Made by a program: the position numbers and the translations under genes. The notes beneath the pieces were generated by a model. That model ran no database searches. It had not been told where the DNA came from and saw only the letters and a list, made by a program, of their open reading frames with translations. Positions 5,698 through 7,191 of a DNA stretch of 7,191 nucleotides are shown one piece after another. Source of the DNA: Pyrodictiaceae archaeon (GTDB lineage Archaea; Thermoproteota; Thermoprotei_A; Sulfolobales; Pyrodictiaceae); contig JALUFI010000339.1 in NCBI GenBank assembly GCA_027043685.1, forward strand, positions 1 through 7,191, in the 5' to 3' direction. Position 1 is the first letter of the stretch, and each line of letters starts with the position of its first letter.

Positions 5698-6270
5698 TTG
5701 GGCTACAGCCTCAACGACCTAGCCTGGCTCCTCGGGAAGATACAGGAGCACGGCGTCAGGGGAGTCGTCGTCGGTAGCACTGTTATCGAGCTGGCTCTGC
5801 GCCGCAGGGAGTTCGAGGACGACGTCGACGTCTTCGTCGTGGAGCCCAGCCCGCTGGTCGAGGAGGACTTCTACAGGGGGATAGCCGAGAAGGAGGGCTG
5901 GGAGATGAGCTACACCGCGCTAGGCACCCCGAAGCTCGTCGCGAAGCTGCCCGGCGGCGAGGAGGTGATAGTCGAGTTCTACGAGAACATAATGGACTAC
6001 TACATCCCGCCCGAGATAATCGAGCAGGCCCCGAAGAAGAGGATAGGCCGCGTGGAGGCACGCATGATAAGACCCGAGGACTACATAGTACTCAAGGCCA
6101 AGGCCGCCAGGGAGGCCGACATAGAGGACCTGAGGATAATCAAGGAGTACATAGACGAGGGCAGGCTCAAGGTCGACGAGAGGATAATCAAGAGGGACAT
6201 CGAGCTCCTCCCCGAGGAGGACCGGGGCTTCGTCACCAACAAGCTCCGCGAGCTAGGCTTCCGCGTCTAA
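5698..6270 (+). CDS. MNT/AbiEii-like nucleotidyltransferase
   Basis: A 190-residue protein of the polymerase-beta-like nucleotidyltransferase superfamily. The signature GS-x(14)-D-x-D is seen as VVVGSTVIELAL (23-34, with G26-S27) followed by EDDVDVFV (40-47, with D42 and D44 as metal ligands). The third acidic position may be E93 in VIVEFYENI. The C-terminal half has the KAKAAREADIEDLRIIKEYI stretch (133-152). This matches the K..A..R...D..D pattern of AbiEii/MNT-type proteins, with a short charged helical tail. Such proteins transfer nucleotides to small molecules, RNA or proteins, and some act in toxin-antitoxin pairs. No HEPN or AbiEi partner is visible beside it. Codon use is rich in ATA and AGG, like its neighbours. 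It is divergent from the three-domain protein gene. Its substrate is unknown, and it may be independent of the kinase cluster. Confidence 0.75.
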   Translation: MGYSLNDLAWLLGKIQEHGVRGVVVGSTVIELALRRREFEDDVDVFVVEPSPLVEEDFYRGIAEKEGWEMSYTALGTPKLVAKLPGGEEVIVEFYENIMDYYIPPEIIEQAPKKRIGRVEARMIRPEDYIVLKAKAAREADIEDLRIIKEYIDEGRLKVDERIIKRDIELLPEEDRGFVTNKLRELGFRV

Positions 6271-6358
6271 GCCTCCACCGCCGCGAGGAGCCGCGCGGGA
6301 TAGCGTATAGTCCTCCGCCTCGCCTCCTTTCCGGGAATTCCCCGGGGCGTGGCGAGCC
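6271..6358 (+). promoter_or_regulatory. Intergenic region with candidate isomerase promoter and a pyrimidine tract
   Basis: This 88-base gap separates the nucleotidyltransferase from the isomerase. GCGTATAG (6303-6310) is a weak TATA-like element about 50 bases before the GTG start. It is followed by a pyrimidine-rich stretch (6311-6332) that might end the upstream transcript, since archaeal terminators are T-rich, although T-runs here reach only three. A perfect palindrome follows (listed separately). No tRNA or other RNA gene is recognisable. Confidence 0.35.
6333..6342. repeat. 10-base perfect palindrome GGGAATTCCC before the isomerase gene
   Basis: GGGAATTCCC is its own reverse complement and is flanked by CC and CGGG. 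It lies 16 bases before the GTG start, where transcription would begin if GCGTATAG is the TATA element. It is a candidate operator. Confidence 0.4.
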
Positions 6359-7191
6359 GTGACCAGTGGAGGAGAGCAGAGCGGGGGGAAGAGGAACCCG
6401 TTTCTCGAGTACTACCTCTCCTGGGCGGGGCCTGCGCGCCGCGCCTACCTCGGCGGCTACTCGGTGCAGCTGCCTGGCCACGCGGCGGCCGCGCGGAAGG
6501 TCGTGGTCTGCGGCATGGGTGGCAGCGGGGTCTCCGGGGACTATGTCGCGGCGCTCGCCGCCTGGGAGGGCGGCGCCCCAGTAGCCGTGGTGAAGGGCCC
6601 GGAGCCCCCGAGGTGGGTCGGCGAGGACACGTTGGTCGTCGCGGTCAGCTTCTCGGGGAACACGAGGGAGACCATTAACTGCGCCGCCCTCGCCAGGGAG
6701 AGGGCAGCGGGCCTCGCGGCGGTGACGCATGGGGGCAGGCTCGCCGAGCTGGCCAGGGAGTGGGGCGTGCCGCTCGTCGTCGTCGAGGAGGCGCCTGCGC
6801 CTCGGGCGGGGTGGCCACAGCTCTTCTACAGCCTCCTCGGCCTCCTCCAGTCCAATGGACTGCTAACCGTCTCCAGGGGCAGCGTCGAGGCGAGCCTCAG
6901 GCTGCTCGAGGACCGGGAGGCGGTGGAGAAGGAGGCGGCCCCGTTGGCGGAGCTGCTCTCAACCCACCGGGGCCCAGTGGCCGCGTTGACAGCTGAGCCC
7001 ACGTGGCCGGCGGCGGTGAGGCTATCCTCTGAGGCAGCGGAGAACGCGAAGACCCTGGTGACGCCTGCCTACCTGGCTGAGGCGGGGCACAACCTCCTCG
7101 AGGCGATGAAGCACACGGAGGGCCTTGGCCTCGTCCTCCTCGACCCCGGCCTGGAGCCCTGGAGCAGCCTCCTGGGCCGCGTGGCGGAGGA
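6359..7191 (+). CDS. Bifunctional phosphoglucose/phosphomannose isomerase (3' end outside window)
   Basis: 277 codons are visible in a frame with no stop to the window end, against roughly 300-350 residues for the crenarchaeal family. It interconverts glucose-6-phosphate or mannose-6-phosphate with fructose-6-phosphate, in the cytosol. Seen in order: an acidic/hydrophobic N-terminus with FLEYYLSW, the first SIS-domain motif GMGGSG (52-57), the phosphate-binding SFSGNTRET (97-105), THGGRLAELA, the family box APAPRAGWPQL (145-155), and the catalytic region EAAENAK (225-231) with E228. AEAGHN follows, with H244. In the Pyrobaculum enzyme the catalytic Glu and His are also 16 residues apart (E203 and H219). 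The start is GTG 6359, the first start codon after the in-frame stop at 6308. The preceding GGGGCGTGG is only a weak ribosome site. This is a housekeeping gene, same strand as the nucleotidyltransferase but with its own likely promoter. Confidence 0.93.
   Translation, partial: MTSGGEQSGGKRNPFLEYYLSWAGPARRAYLGGYSVQLPGHAAAARKVVVCGMGGSGVSGDYVAALAAWEGGAPVAVVKGPEPPRWVGEDTLVVAVSFSGNTRETINCAALARERAAGLAAVTHGGRLAELAREWGVPLVVVEEAPAPRAGWPQLFYSLLGLLQSNGLLTVSRGSVEASLRLLEDREAVEKEAAPLAELLSTHRGPVAALTAEPTWPAAVRLSSEAAENAKTLVTPAYLAEAGHNLLEAMKHTEGLGLVLLDPGLEPWSSLLGRVAE

Noticed and set aside
4218..5777. Several long plus-strand frames opposite the three-domain protein
   Set aside because: They are shadows of a GC-rich codon pattern; the minus-strand frame has coherent strands, helices and domain motifs, and these do not.
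6233..6730. Minus-strand frame opposite the isomerase
   Set aside because: The plus strand carries GMGGSG, SFSGNT and the catalytic Glu/His of the isomerase; the opposite frame is Arg/Gly/Pro-rich noise.
1..7191. Ter-cluster TerD/TerC genes, FHA-domain gene or archaellum genes expected with a vWA/kinase/phosphatase set
   Set aside because: None of the visible genes shows their motifs. They may lie outside the window, so only the triad itself is claimed.
1..7191. CRISPR array, tRNA, insertion sequence
   Set aside because: No spaced repeats, cloverleaf-like sequence, transposase motifs or terminal inverted repeats were found in the intergenic regions, which are all under 175 bases.

Overview
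The window is GC-rich (above 60% by eye). Isoleucine is mostly ATA and arginine mostly AGG, TTG and GTG starts are frequent, and ribosome sites are of the GGTG(A) type. With a crenarchaeal-type bifunctional phosphoglucose/phosphomannose isomerase at the right edge, this points to a hyperthermophilic crenarchaeon (Desulfurococcales/Pyrodictiaceae-like). The genus cannot be fixed from this sequence.

Layout: (a) 1-2423, minus strand, one tight gene string read right to left: an SRPBCC + roadblock-like adaptor (2423-1653), a von Willebrand A (vWA) protein (1645-854), and an atypical eukaryotic-type protein kinase (833 to beyond position 1). (b) 2424-2559, a divergent control region. (c) 2560-3402, plus strand, a PP2C/PPM-type phosphatase. 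(d) 5525-3399, minus strand, two genes: a three-domain protein (SRPBCC + alpha/beta module + metallo-beta-lactamase fold without its metal ligands) and a protein with a TusA-like domain lacking its cysteine plus a second module. The second of these ends tail-to-tail with the phosphatase, sharing the 4-base CTAG stop. (e) 5526-5697, a second divergent control region. (f) 5698-6270, plus strand, a MNT/AbiEii-like nucleotidyltransferase. (g) 6359 to the end, plus strand, the truncated sugar-phosphate isomerase.

Kinase, vWA and PP2C side by side is the core of the TerY-P-type phospho-signalling triad known from bacterial Ter stress clusters. It also echoes the kinase/vWA/phosphatase partners (ArnB and relatives) of Sulfolobus. 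Here no TerD, TerC or FHA gene is visible. Instead the triad is flanked by three proteins built from ligand-binding or scaffold folds (SRPBCC, roadblock, TusA-like, MBL) in which the recognisable catalytic residues are gone. My reading is that these are sensors or adaptors feeding a reversible Ser/Thr phosphorylation switch whose vWA protein is a substrate or scaffold. That wiring is inference from context. The nucleotidyltransferase and the isomerase look like neighbours rather than parts of the system.

No tRNA, rRNA, CRISPR array or insertion sequence was seen. No gene-free stretch exceeds 300 bases.
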